6,144 bases of DNA from an uncultured Gemmatimonadales bacterium (GTDB lineage Bacteria > Gemmatimonadota > Gemmatimonadetes > Longimicrobiales > Gaopeijiaceae), in the NCBI GenBank assembly GCA_937983085.1, contig CALJKZ010000553.1, positions 1 to 6,144 of the forward strand, written 5' to 3'. The translations under genes were made by a program, and so were the position numbers. Below are positions 1 through 6,144 of the stretch, piece by piece. The stretch's first letter is position 1. Each line of letters opens with the position of its first letter. The notes under the pieces were generated by a model. That model was given only the letters and a program-made list of their open reading frames with translations. It had not been told where the DNA came from and did no database searches.

Positions 1-1
1 G

Positions 2-1576
2 CTCACCGTTCAGGATTACCGGGAAGGCCTGGCGGTAGCCGGTGTCCTGGACGCCGCCACGGGGCTCGACGCCCGGCGGGTGGCGGTCCTCTACTTCGAC
101 GCGGGGTCCGATGAGGAACTCCGTTACCTAGCCGACGGCTTGACCGAAGACCTCATCGGAGAGCTCGCCTCCGTGGACGGGCTGGACATCGTGTCACGCA
201 ATGGCACGGCACAGTTCCGTGGAGCCGACCTCGATCCGGACAGCATCGCCCGGACGCTCGACGCCGGAACCTTCGTGGACGGCTTCGTCGAGCGGCGAGG
301 CGAGAATGTGCGAATCCAGGTGGCGCTGGTGGACTCGGAGAGCGGCGCGACCATCGAGCGCGGCTCCTTCGAGCGTCGGGCAGACGCCGCGTCGGCCCTC
401 CGTTCCGGCCTGACCGACGAGGTCTCACGCCTTCTTCGCACCTGGCTGGGTGAGGAGGTCCGGGTCCGGGGCCGGCGGGCCGAGGCGGCCAGTGATGCGG
501 CCTGGGTGCTCGTCCAGCGTGCCGAGAGGGCGTGGAAGGACGGTGACGAGCTCCTCGACCATGGAGACTGGGAGGGTGCGAACGCGGCTTGGGACCGGGC
601 CGACGGGCTGTTCGCCGAAGCCGAAGAACTGGGCAACGAGTGGGCGACCCCCACGGTACAGCGAGCCCGACTGCTCTACGAACGATCGCGTCTGGAGGAC
701 GACCCCGCCTCCATGCAGGTCATGATGGAAGGGGCCCGGGAACTTGCCGAAGAGGCCCTCGCCATCGAGGCGCGCAACGCCGACGCCCTCGAGATCCGCG
801 GTATCGTCACCTACCTCCGATACCTCTTCGCCCTCGATCCCGAGCCGGGCGCCGCCGAGCGTCTATTGAGTGCCGCCGAAGCCGATCTGCAGGCCGCGAC
901 GCGAGTGAACCCTCTGCAGGCCAACGCCTGGAATGTTCTGGGGCACCTCTACTATCAGTTGGACGACATCGTCGAGGCCAACCTGGCGGCGCGACGAGCG
1001 TACGAGGCAGACGCCTTCCTGGAGGCCGCTCCGGACATCCTGTGGCGACTCTGGAGTACGTCGTACGATCTCGAGAACCGGACCCAAGCGCGGCAATGGT
1101 GTGAGGAAGGGCGGCAACGCTTCGATGACAATCCGCGGTTCTACGAGTGCGGGCTCTGGAACATGACCTCCGGCGCCTCGGAGCCTGAGGCGGACAGGGC
1201 ATGGGAGATGTACGAGGCGGTCCTCCAGCGCACCCCGGACCACGGCCTCGAACTGGCCCGACTCCAGATGAGGGTCCTCGTCGCCGCCGCCATGGCTCGA
1301 CAAGCAACGGAAGGGCAAAGCGTTGCGCTGGCCGACAGCGCCCGGGCTCTTCTTCGCGACTCCCGGGGCGACGCCACCATGGACCCGGGGCGGGACCTCC
1401 TGGTCACCCAGGCCTTCGCGTACACCCTCCTCGAGGACAACGAAGAAGCCGTCGATCTCCTTCAGGAGTACCTGACCTACAACCCCGATCGGCGCGAGGG
1501 ATTCACCGAACACGGCCATTGGTGGTGGCGCGGCCTCCGCCAGGATCCGGCGTTCAGGCGTATCACGGGAGCGTAG
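2..1576 (+). CDS. TolB-like domain / TPR-repeat protein, 5' end outside window
   Basis: The frame is open from the window's left edge, so the start lies upstream; the GTG at 80 is an internal Val codon, and 26 codons before it read in frame. Nucleotides about 77-460 encode a TolB/FlgO-like domain: a VAVLYFD strand, then YLADGLTEDLIGELASV and VSRNGTAQFRG, a pattern found beside kinase, cyclase or DNA-binding domains in TPR sensor proteins. From about 480 the product is alpha-helical with TPR-like repeats. The clearest is at about 873-1014 (WNVLGHLYYQLDDIVEA), with others near 745-830 and 1393-1500. The C-terminus has the motif WWWRGLRQDPAFRRI. By family analogy the missing N-terminus may carry a Ser/Thr kinase or a membrane segment, but this cannot be seen. 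The role is probably signalling or protein-protein scaffolding; the partner is unknown. The TAG stop is backed by an in-frame TGA at 1589. No terminator-like hairpin follows at once, so read-through into the lipoprotein gene is possible. Confidence 0.85.
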   Translation, partial: LTVQDYREGLAVAGVLDAATGLDARRVAVLYFDAGSDEELRYLADGLTEDLIGELASVDGLDIVSRNGTAQFRGADLDPDSIARTLDAGTFVDGFVERRGENVRIQVALVDSESGATIERGSFERRADAASALRSGLTDEVSRLLRTWLGEEVRVRGRRAEAASDAAWVLVQRAERAWKDGDELLDHGDWEGANAAWDRADGLFAEAEELGNEWATPTVQRARLLYERSRLEDDPASMQVMMEGARELAEEALAIEARNADALEIRGIVTYLRYLFALDPEPGAAERLLSAAEADLQAATRVNPLQANAWNVLGHLYYQLDDIVEANLAARRAYEADAFLEAAPDILWRLWSTSYDLENRTQARQWCEEGRQRFDDNPRFYECGLWNMTSGASEPEADRAWEMYEAVLQRTPDHGLELARLQMRVLVAAAMARQATEGQSVALADSARALLRDSRGDATMDPGRDLLVTQAFAYTLLEDNEEAVDLLQEYLTYNPDRREGFTEHGHWWWRGLRQDPAFRRITGA

Positions 1577-1654
1577 CAAAGGACGCCCTGACCGCATCAC
1601 GACCCATTCACGGAGGTCCGCCCACCACGTTCCGCCGCTAGCAGTTCCAAACGA

Positions 1655-1673
1655 CCGAGGTCGACGACCTCGG
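1655..1673. repeat. Perfect inverted repeat in the lipoprotein gene leader
   Basis: CCGAGGTC at 1655-1662 and GACCTCGG at 1666-1673 are exact reverse complements separated by GAC. The element ends nine bases before the Shine-Dalgarno of the lipoprotein gene. It could be a repressor operator, a leader hairpin limiting ribosome access, or a weak terminator for the upstream gene. No T-run follows it, which argues against an intrinsic terminator. The symmetry is seen; any function is inference. The rest of the 1577-1697 gap shows no promoter I can defend. Confidence 0.45.
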
Positions 1674-1697
1674 CGTCCCCCCAGGAGATGGACCAGC

Positions 1698-3545
1698 ATG
1701 AGACGTTCACCATACGGCGGGATCCTACGGATTCTCGCCCTTTCATTGTTTGCTGCCAGCTGCACCGACGGTGGCGATCCGACCGCCTTGGGCGATGTCG
1801 TCCCACAATCCACCGTGACCGTGACCTACGAGGCCGGCGGCGGTGGCCAATTCGCCTTCCTCCAGCCCCTGGTGAAGGGCCGCGCGGGGGGAGATCTGGC
1901 CACGGGCCTCAGCCCCATCATCACCATCTGCAACATCTCTTCCGGAACCGCGGTCGACTGCGTCGACCTGGAGGCCGACCAGAGAGGGAATCACTACCAA
2001 GCCAACTGGAAGGACAAGACGACCCAGCCGAACGAGACGTACTCCATCGAAGTGTTCTCTTCCTTCGGTCTCAGGATCGGGTCTCTCGAACTGCTGCTCG
2101 ACGGGGAGAGCGGTGACAAGGCGGGCCGTACGTTCCCGATCAAGTTCTGGATCGGGGAGGATCTCGGCGACGTGATCGCGGCCGCGGAGGAGTGCATTGG
2201 GGACGATCGGTGCAACGCCGACGACGTTCCTGACGGCTCCGGCACGATCGTGATTACGACGGAGAACGAGAGCGGCGCGACCATGGCTCAGCTTACGTTC
2301 CCGGAAGCATCGGTCCCCGAAGGTGGACTGGTAGTCACCCTCGATTGCCGGCAGGGCGGCTTCGCCCCGACGCAGGGCCCGCTGCCCACCTCGTTGAACC
2401 AGTGGCCCCTCTTTTGCGAGGTCACCGCCTCCAACCCCGACGGATCGCCCTTCGTGGGGACGTTGCCGGACGACGCGCGCCTGGACCAGTGCATCGTCGA
2501 CGAGAACCTCCAGCCTGCGTGTCACGGATTCCCGGATCACGATGATCTCGTCCTGGGCCAGTCCGACGGGCCGGGCGACTTCGTCTTCTTGGAGAAGGTG
2601 CCATCGATCTTCGCCGAGGACGATTGCGCGCTGAATACCACGGTGACCGACCTCGGCCTGGGGGATCGCATCCTCCACGAGCTGGACCAGCGCCTAGCAC
2701 CCGCCTTCGGCGTGCTCCTGCCGGAGGACCTGAGGGCCGCCCCCATGTGGTTTCGGGACGGAGGAGTGGGTGGTCTCATTCGCTCCTTCAGCGACGTCAA
2801 CCCGGTGGAACCCGCATACATCAGCGGGACCGTGTCCCACGTGAGCGGGGGTATCGACGGCGTCACGGTGACCCTGAGCGGCGACGCGGCCGCCGTCGCC
2901 ATCACGGGCGAGGACGGCCACTATCAGTTCGGACCGCTACAGGCGGCCCCCGGCGGCGGCAGTTCGTACACCGTGACCGTCACGCCACCGGCGGGCGAGA
3001 CCTTCGCTGATCCCGACGTCGACGTGGTGGTGACCGGAACCGGCACCACCACAGTGGACTTCGTGACGTCGATCCCGGCGGGCTTCTACTACTATCCCCC
3101 GACCGGGAACTACTACCGCAGCGAGTCGACGCCGAAGACATGGACCGATGCCCGCGACAATGCCGCGGCGCTTCCGGCCTTCCGGTCGTGCTCACCGCAC
3201 CTGGCGACCATCCTCACAGCGGGTGAGGACGCCTTCGTCGTCCAGAACATGCCGGAGGCCACGGCCGGACCCGGTGGTGGGCATTGGCTGGGCGGCTTCC
3301 AGTTGGACGGCAGCCAGGAGCCCGGTGGTGGGTGGAAGTGGATCTCGGGTGAGCTGATCCCGGGCACCAACAACGGCCCGGGATATGCCAACTGGGCCGC
3401 GGGAGAACCGAACAACGTCAACGGCGGCGTCGAGAACGCACTGCAGTACACCGCGGGCTTCGGCACACCGCCTACCTCGTGGAACGACGAGCCGGACTCG
3501 CGGACGTACGGTTCCATCATCGAGTACAGCTGTGATCAGCCCTGA
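1698..3545 (+). CDS. Lipoprotein with carboxypeptidase-regulatory-like and C-type lectin domains
   Basis: Predicted surface lipoprotein of 615 residues. The ATG follows AGGAGAT (1683-1689) at good spacing. Residues 1-22 are a lipoprotein signal: Arg2/Arg3, a hydrophobic core and the lipobox FAAS-C22; Thr at +2 would suit outer-membrane sorting. Residues about 33-155 form a beta-rich module ending GRTFPIKFWI, and about 180-370 a second one with several Cys. I recall similar modules in Gemmatimonadota surface proteins but cannot verify this here. Residues about 374-456 resemble a carboxypeptidase-regulatory-like beta-sandwich (ISGTV, GVTVTLSG, TGEDGHYQF). Residues about 462-612 are a C-type lectin-like domain: HLATI (501-505), WLGGF (530-534), EPN (570-572), Glu579, WND (595-597), and C-terminal YGSIIEY. 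The five usual site-2 calcium ligands map to Glu570, Asn572, Glu579, Asn596 and Asp597; EPN is the mannose-type signature in animal lectins. Cys498 and Cys612 may pair. The likely role is binding sugars or another surface ligand; the actual ligand is unknown. Confidence 0.85.
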   Translation: MRRSPYGGILRILALSLFAASCTDGGDPTALGDVVPQSTVTVTYEAGGGGQFAFLQPLVKGRAGGDLATGLSPIITICNISSGTAVDCVDLEADQRGNHYQANWKDKTTQPNETYSIEVFSSFGLRIGSLELLLDGESGDKAGRTFPIKFWIGEDLGDVIAAAEECIGDDRCNADDVPDGSGTIVITTENESGATMAQLTFPEASVPEGGLVVTLDCRQGGFAPTQGPLPTSLNQWPLFCEVTASNPDGSPFVGTLPDDARLDQCIVDENLQPACHGFPDHDDLVLGQSDGPGDFVFLEKVPSIFAEDDCALNTTVTDLGLGDRILHELDQRLAPAFGVLLPEDLRAAPMWFRDGGVGGLIRSFSDVNPVEPAYISGTVSHVSGGIDGVTVTLSGDAAAVAITGEDGHYQFGPLQAAPGGGSSYTVTVTPPAGETFADPDVDVVVTGTGTTTVDFVTSIPAGFYYYPPTGNYYRSESTPKTWTDARDNAAALPAFRSCSPHLATILTAGEDAFVVQNMPEATAGPGGGHWLGGFQLDGSQEPGGGWKWISGELIPGTNNGPGYANWAAGEPNNVNGGVENALQYTAGFGTPPTSWNDEPDSRTYGSIIEYSCDQP

Positions 3546-3588
3546 CGCGTCGCTCGGCTGAGGGCCGGGCTCGAAGAGCAGGCACGCG

Positions 3589-3623
3589 ACAGCCCGCCGG
3601 ACCCGGTGTCCGGCGGGCTGTTT
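3589..3623 (+). terminator. Intrinsic terminator-like hairpin between convergent units
   Basis: ACAGCCCGCCGGAC (3589-3602) and GTCCGGCGGGCTGT (3608-3621) form a perfect 14-bp GC-rich stem with a five-base loop. On the plus strand it is followed by TTT (3621-3623), a short T-run. It begins 44 bases after the lipoprotein stop and lies downstream of the tRNA on the other strand. It may stop transcription from both sides, although the minus strand lacks a T-run after the stem. Confidence 0.8.
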
Positions 3624-3667
3624 CACGGTGGTGCCCCATCACGGCCACCCGTGTGATCGGACGGGGA

Positions 3668-3740
3668 AGCTGGCGAAGGGACTCGAACCCCCAACCTGCT
3701 GATTACAAATCAGCTGCTCTACCAGTTGAGCTACGCCAGC
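3668..3740 (-). tRNA. tRNA-Thr (anticodon UGU)
   Basis: The minus strand folds as a complete cloverleaf of 73 bases. The acceptor stem is GCTGGCG with CGCCAGC, seven perfect pairs. The D stem is GCTC/GAGC, and the anticodon stem is GCTGA/TCAGC closing the loop TTTGTAA, which places TGT at 34-36 and so reads ACA threonine codons (and other ACN codons if wobble is relaxed). The T loop is TTCGAGT, and the T stem GGGGG/CCCTT contains two G-U pairs. The discriminator base is U. The genome does not encode CCA after it (TCC follows), so CCA must be added by nucleotidyltransferase. It starts 37 bases downstream of the cysS stop on the same strand and may be processed from the pyrD-pyrF-cysS transcript; I see no convincing separate promoter in those 37 bases. 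Confidence 0.96.
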
Positions 3741-3777
3741 GAAGTGTGTGAACGGTAATCGCGCGTCCTGTCCGGTC

Positions 3778-4296
3778 CTACCCCGTCACCTTCCACCTCG
3801 TCCCCTCGGCTCCGTCTTCGAGTACGACGTTGCGTGCGGCCAGCTCGTCGCGGATGGCGTCGGCACGGGCGAAGTCCCGCTGGGCCCTGGCCTCGGCTCG
3901 CTCGTTGATCATCTGCTCCACCCACGAGGCGAGATCGTCGTCCACGGCTCGGGCTGCATGAGCGACCTCCAGGAGCCCGAGCACCTCGTCCACCGAGCGC
4001 AGAGCCTCCAGCGCCGCGTCACGATCCGTCGAGGAAACCGATCCCCGGCCATCCAGATCGGCGTTGGCGGCGCTCACGAAGACGAACACCGCCGCCAGCG
4101 CGTCGGCCGAGTTGAAGTCCTCGTCCATGGCGGCCCGGAAGTCGGAGACCATGGTCCGGCTCAGCTCGGTCAGGCCCGACGCCTCGGCGCCGTCATCGAC
4201 AGGCAGGGCCTCGAGGCGCGCCTCGAAGTTGAGGAGCCGCTGGACCGCCGCCTGCGAAGCCTGGAGCCCTGCCCGAGTGAAGTTCAGGTCACCGCG
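3778..4296 (-). pseudogene. cysS: cysS 3' portion after in-frame TAG: DALR/anticodon-binding region
   Basis: This is the C-terminal 172 codons of cysteinyl-tRNA synthetase, in the same frame as the 5' portion (1,059 bases, exactly 353 codons, separate ATG 5211 from the Met at 4152). It begins RGDLNFTRAGL, which continues the family motif cut by the stop. It contains the DALR-type segment MDEDFNSADALAAVF just after 4152, and the characteristic final hairpin with ARADAIRDELAARNVVLEDG and GTRWK before TAG (3778-3780). In the family this part recognises the tRNA-Cys anticodon and stem. The only plausible separate start is ATG at 4152, which has no good Shine-Dalgarno and would omit 48 codons of the domain. 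Independent translation is therefore doubtful. The coding signal after the stop looks undamaged, with no second stop or frameshift, which implies a recent change, a sequence error or continued use by readthrough. Confidence 0.8.
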
Positions 4297-4299
4297 CTA
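4297..4299 (-). other. In-frame amber codon (TAG) inside cysS, codon 305
   Basis: The minus strand reads TCG TCT CAA TAG CGC GGT GAC CTG AAC TTC, that is SSQ-stop-RGDLNF. Cysteinyl-tRNA synthetases commonly have S-x-(H/Q)-Y-R-x-x-L-N-(F/Y) at this point (E. coli HYRSQLNY, from memory), so the stop sits exactly on a conserved Tyr. One third-position change (TAC or TAT to TAG) explains it. The frame is unchanged on both sides. Confidence 0.9.
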
Positions 4300-5211
4300 T
4301 TGAGACGAAAGAAGCAGGTGGCGAATGGCCGCCGGGTAATGGCCTTCGTCCAGCAGCTCGCGGACCCGGATGAAGTTGCCCAACGACTTGGACATCTTCT
4401 TTCCTTCCACGAAGAGGTGCTTCACGTGTAGCCAGTTCCGGACGAACGGCTTGCCGGTGGCACCCTCCGACTGGGCGATCTCGTTCTCGTGGTGAGGGAA
4501 TACCAGGTCCTCACCTCCAAGGTGCAGGTCGAGGGTCTCCCCCAGCTCAGCGGTGCTCATCACGGAGCACTCCAGGTGCCATCCGGGACGGCCTCTGCCC
4601 CACGGTGAATCCCACGCCGCACCCACCTCCTCGTCCTTCGCCGTGGCGGCCTTCCACAGCGCGAAATCCCGGACGTCGTCCTTCTGGTACTCGTCCTGGG
4701 CGACGCGCGCGCCGGCCTTCAGGGAGGACGGGTCGATGCCTTTCAGCTTCCCGTACTCGGGGAAGCTCGAGATGGAGAAGTACACGGCGCCGTCCTCCGC
4801 CGGGTAGGCGTGACCCGCGTCGACGAGGCGCTGGATGAACGCCACCATTTCATCGATGTAGTCGGTGGCCCTGGGATAGAGGTCCGCAGGACGAATGCCG
4901 AGCGTGGTGCAGTCCGAGAGAAAGACCTCACCGTAGGGCTTGGTGTGATCGCCGATGGAGCTTCCGGCGTCGAAGGCTGCGTCGATGACCTTGTCGTCGA
5001 CGTCGGTGAGGTTCATGACGAAGTGGACGTCGTAGCCGCTCCACTCCAAGTGTCGGTGCACGAGGTCGAAGAAAACGAACGCCCTGAAGTTGCCGATGTG
5101 GGCGTGGCTGTAGATCGTGGGTCCGCAGGCATACACCCGCGCCCTGCCCTCCTCGAGGGGCACGAACGATTCGACGGATCGTGTCGCGGTGTTCCGGAGC
5201 TTCAGGGACAT
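4297..5211 (-). CDS. cysS: Cysteinyl-tRNA synthetase, catalytic portion ended by premature TAG
   Basis: Class I aminoacyl-tRNA synthetase that joins cysteine to tRNA-Cys in the cytosol using ATP. The 304 residues before the stop hold the whole catalytic core: HIGN at 38-41 (the CysRS form of HIGH), zinc ligands Cys29, Cys215 (WHLECS), His240 and Glu244 (FPHHENE), and KMSKS at 272-276. Full-length CysRS is roughly 460-480 residues; reading through the TAG would give 477, the normal size. The stop removes the DALR and anticodon-binding part. ATG 5211 is chosen because MSLKLRNTATR matches the usual N-terminus. Its Shine-Dalgarno is weak, and it lies 11 bases after the pyrF stop, so translational coupling is likely. 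CysRS is normally essential, so a truly truncated sole copy would be surprising. An error in the assembly is the simplest explanation; suppression or a second cysS elsewhere are alternatives. Confidence 0.88.
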   Translation of the reverse strand: MSLKLRNTATRSVESFVPLEEGRARVYACGPTIYSHAHIGNFRAFVFFDLVHRHLEWSGYDVHFVMNLTDVDDKVIDAAFDAGSSIGDHTKPYGEVFLSDCTTLGIRPADLYPRATDYIDEMVAFIQRLVDAGHAYPAEDGAVYFSISSFPEYGKLKGIDPSSLKAGARVAQDEYQKDDVRDFALWKAATAKDEEVGAAWDSPWGRGRPGWHLECSVMSTAELGETLDLHLGGEDLVFPHHENEIAQSEGATGKPFVRNWLHVKHLFVEGKKMSKSLGNFIRVRELLDEGHYPAAIRHLLLSSQ

Positions 5212-5222
5212 ACGCTCGTAGG

Positions 5223-5927
5223 CTAGAGGGTGGCGGCTCCCGCCGCGTCGATCTCCCTGAGGACCGCGGACAGCGCGGCCGCAGGATCCGGGGCGCGGGT
5301 GATGGGCCGACCGATGACCAGGTAGTCGGAGCCGGCGCGAACCGCTTCGGCCGGAGTGCTCACCCGGTTCTGATCGTCCTGGTCGGCGCCCGCCGGTCGG
5401 ATCCCCGGGGTCACGATGAGAAGGTCTTCACCGAGTTGGGTGCGGAGCCACGACGCTTCCAGCGCCGATGCGACGACGCCGTCCAACCTCGCGTCGGAGG
5501 CGAGGCGGGCCAAGCGACCGACCTCTTCGCGGACCGACCGAATGTCCCGGTCCCACACAGTGCCCATTTCGTCGGGGCTCATGGAGGTCAGTACGGTGAC
5601 GCCCAGGAGGGCGAGGTCTCCCGAGCGGGCCTCCGCGGCGGCCTGGAGCATGGACGGACCGCCTGCGACGTGCACGGTGAGAAGATCCACCCCCAGCTCC
5701 GACGCCACGGACACCGCCCGGGCCACCGTGGTGGGGATGTCGTGGAGCTTGAGGTCCAGGAAGACCCTCTTGTCCCGGCGGCGCAGCTCCTCGACGACGG
5801 CCGGTCCTGCCCGGGTGTAGAGCTCCAGGCCCACCTTGTAGAAGGTGGCTCCCTCGCCCAGCGTCTCCACCAACTCCAAGGCTTCGGCCGTGGACGGAAC
5901 GTCGAGCGGGATGATGACACGACTCAT
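5223..5927 (-). CDS. pyrF: Orotidine-5'-phosphate decarboxylase
   Basis: Last step of de novo UMP synthesis: decarboxylation of OMP to UMP, a cytosolic TIM-barrel enzyme that works as a dimer. The 234 residues match the usual size for the bacterial short form. The N-terminal strand VIIPLDV carries Asp9, with Lys31 in FYKVGLEL. The family signature LDLKLHDIP gives the catalytic array Asp58, Lys60 and Asp63. Near the C-terminus TPGIRP (173-178) and VIGRPIT (204-210, with Arg207) form the phosphate-binding part. The start at 5927 is preferred over an in-frame ATG at 5993: the protein then begins MSRVIIPLDV as in homologues, GGAG lies seven bases before it, and ATGA overlaps the pyrD stop. All key residues are present, so it should be active. 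Its stop is TAG, followed 11 bases later by cysS. Confidence 0.96.
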   Translation of the reverse strand: MSRVIIPLDVPSTAEALELVETLGEGATFYKVGLELYTRAGPAVVEELRRRDKRVFLDLKLHDIPTTVARAVSVASELGVDLLTVHVAGGPSMLQAAAEARSGDLALLGVTVLTSMSPDEMGTVWDRDIRSVREEVGRLARLASDARLDGVVASALEASWLRTQLGEDLLIVTPGIRPAGADQDDQNRVSTPAEAVRAGSDYLVIGRPITRAPDPAAALSAVLREIDAAGAATL

Positions 5928-6144
5928 GCCGACGCTCCATGGGAGCGGGGTGTAAGGTCTTCCCAGGACCCGACGCCATGGCGACGGCCCCACCGTTGGA
6001 GGCCGCGCACCAGATCCTCCGCTGCTCGCGGCGCGGCGAAGGTCGCGGTCCCGAGCTGCACCGCCTGAGCGCCCGCGCGGGCATACGCGACGGCGTCGAC
6101 CGGTCCCAGTACGCCACCGACGCCGAGAATCGGACGGTCCGTGA
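5924..6144 (-). CDS. pyrD: Dihydroorotate dehydrogenase, C-terminal end only
   Basis: The last 73 codons of a frame entering from the right edge, stop (TGA) included. It reads ILGVGGVLGPVDAVAYARAG then AQAVQLGTATFAAP, matching the FMN-phosphate-binding end of class 1 dihydroorotate dehydrogenases (family pattern: I-x-G-x-GG, D/E-A, AGA-x-AVQ-x-GTA-x-F). The enzyme oxidises dihydroorotate to orotate, two steps before PyrF acts. The GTATF form and the pyrF neighbour suggest the class 1B (NAD-linked, PyrDB-type) enzyme, but the catalytic Cys or Ser and any pyrK partner lie outside the window, so the subclass is inference. The TGA stop overlaps the pyrF start as ATGA, indicating translational coupling. 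The C-terminal tail (after the RWGRRHGV segment) is specific to this genome and is GC-rich. Confidence 0.9.
   Translation of the reverse strand, partial: TDRPILGVGGVLGPVDAVAYARAGAQAVQLGTATFAAPRAAEDLVRGLQRWGRRHGVGSWEDLTPRSHGASA
5935..5938 (-). promoter_or_regulatory. Shine-Dalgarno of pyrF, inside the pyrD 3' end
   Basis: GGAG on the minus strand lies seven bases before ATG 5927. It supports that start over the longer reading from 5993, and allows ribosomes ending pyrD to reinitiate on pyrF. Confidence 0.6.

Noticed and set aside
863..1813. Long open frame on the minus strand across the TPR gene
   Set aside because: It is Arg/Gly/Pro-rich with no domain, and lies opposite a clearly coding frame; GC-rich DNA gives such shadows.
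1743..2678. Long minus-strand frame across the lipoprotein gene
   Set aside because: No recognisable motif and no ribosome-binding site. The plus-strand lipoprotein explains the coding signal.
3638..3657. Second small hairpin (ATCAC...GTGAT) between the terminator and the tRNA
   Set aside because: Only five clean pairs with a bulge beyond them and no T-run; it is too weak to call.
4153..4300. Frameshift or small indel splitting cysS
   Set aside because: Both halves are in the same frame (353 codons between the two Met positions) and the alignment to the family motif is continuous, so it is a substitution-type stop only.
3778..5211. Genome-wide reassignment of TAG to an amino acid as the cause of the cysS stop
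   Set aside because: TAG also ends the TPR gene (1574-1576), pyrF (5223-5225) and cysS itself (3778-3780), each at the natural protein end. TAG thus acts as a normal stop here, although local suppression is not excluded.
5928..5993. Longer pyrF starting at the ATG at 5993
   Set aside because: The extra 22 residues lie inside pyrD in another frame and do not resemble PyrF. The start at 5927 has a Shine-Dalgarno and the family N-terminus.
5181..6068. Long plus-strand frame opposite pyrF
   Set aside because: It is the antisense of pyrF and the pyrD end, both firmly identified, and its composition is low-complexity.
1..6144. CRISPR array, insertion sequence, prophage or defence genes
   Set aside because: No repeated spacer pattern, terminal repeats, transposase or phage-like product was seen in any frame.

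Overview
This GC-rich window is almost fully coding and holds two convergent gene sets that meet at a hairpin near position 3605. The codon bias, the TolB-like/TPR protein and the modular lipoprotein point to a Gram-negative-type bacterium. From remembered family resemblance, Gemmatimonadota (Gemmatimonadetes) is my best guess, but nothing here proves it.

Plus-strand half (1-3623). The window opens inside a gene whose visible part has a TolB-like domain followed by TPR-type helical repeats (2-1576). A 121-base gap contains a short perfect inverted repeat and a good Shine-Dalgarno. Next comes a 615-residue predicted lipoprotein (1698-3545). It has beta-rich N-terminal modules, a carboxypeptidase-regulatory-like beta-sandwich and a C-terminal C-type lectin-like domain whose five calcium-ligand positions (EPN, E, ND) are all present. 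A strong 14-bp hairpin (3589-3623) ends this unit.

Minus-strand half (6144-3668), in transcription order: the 3' end of pyrD (dihydroorotate dehydrogenase), pyrF (OMP decarboxylase, overlapping pyrD by ATGA), cysS (cysteinyl-tRNA synthetase, 11 bases after pyrF) and a tRNA-Thr(UGU) 37 bases after cysS. The likely sense is a housekeeping operon joining late pyrimidine synthesis to a synthetase and a tRNA.

The main oddity is in cysS. The frame is intact from 5211 to 3778, but codon 305 is TAG (4297-4299). It falls where relatives have Tyr in the (H/Q)YR...LNF motif. The catalytic core (HIGN, zinc ligands, KMSKS) lies before the stop and the DALR/anticodon-binding part after it. TAG is the normal terminator of three genes here, so general reassignment is unlikely. 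A sequencing error or point nonsense mutation is the simplest reading, with suppression or readthrough as the more interesting alternative. I found no CRISPR array, insertion sequence or defence system.
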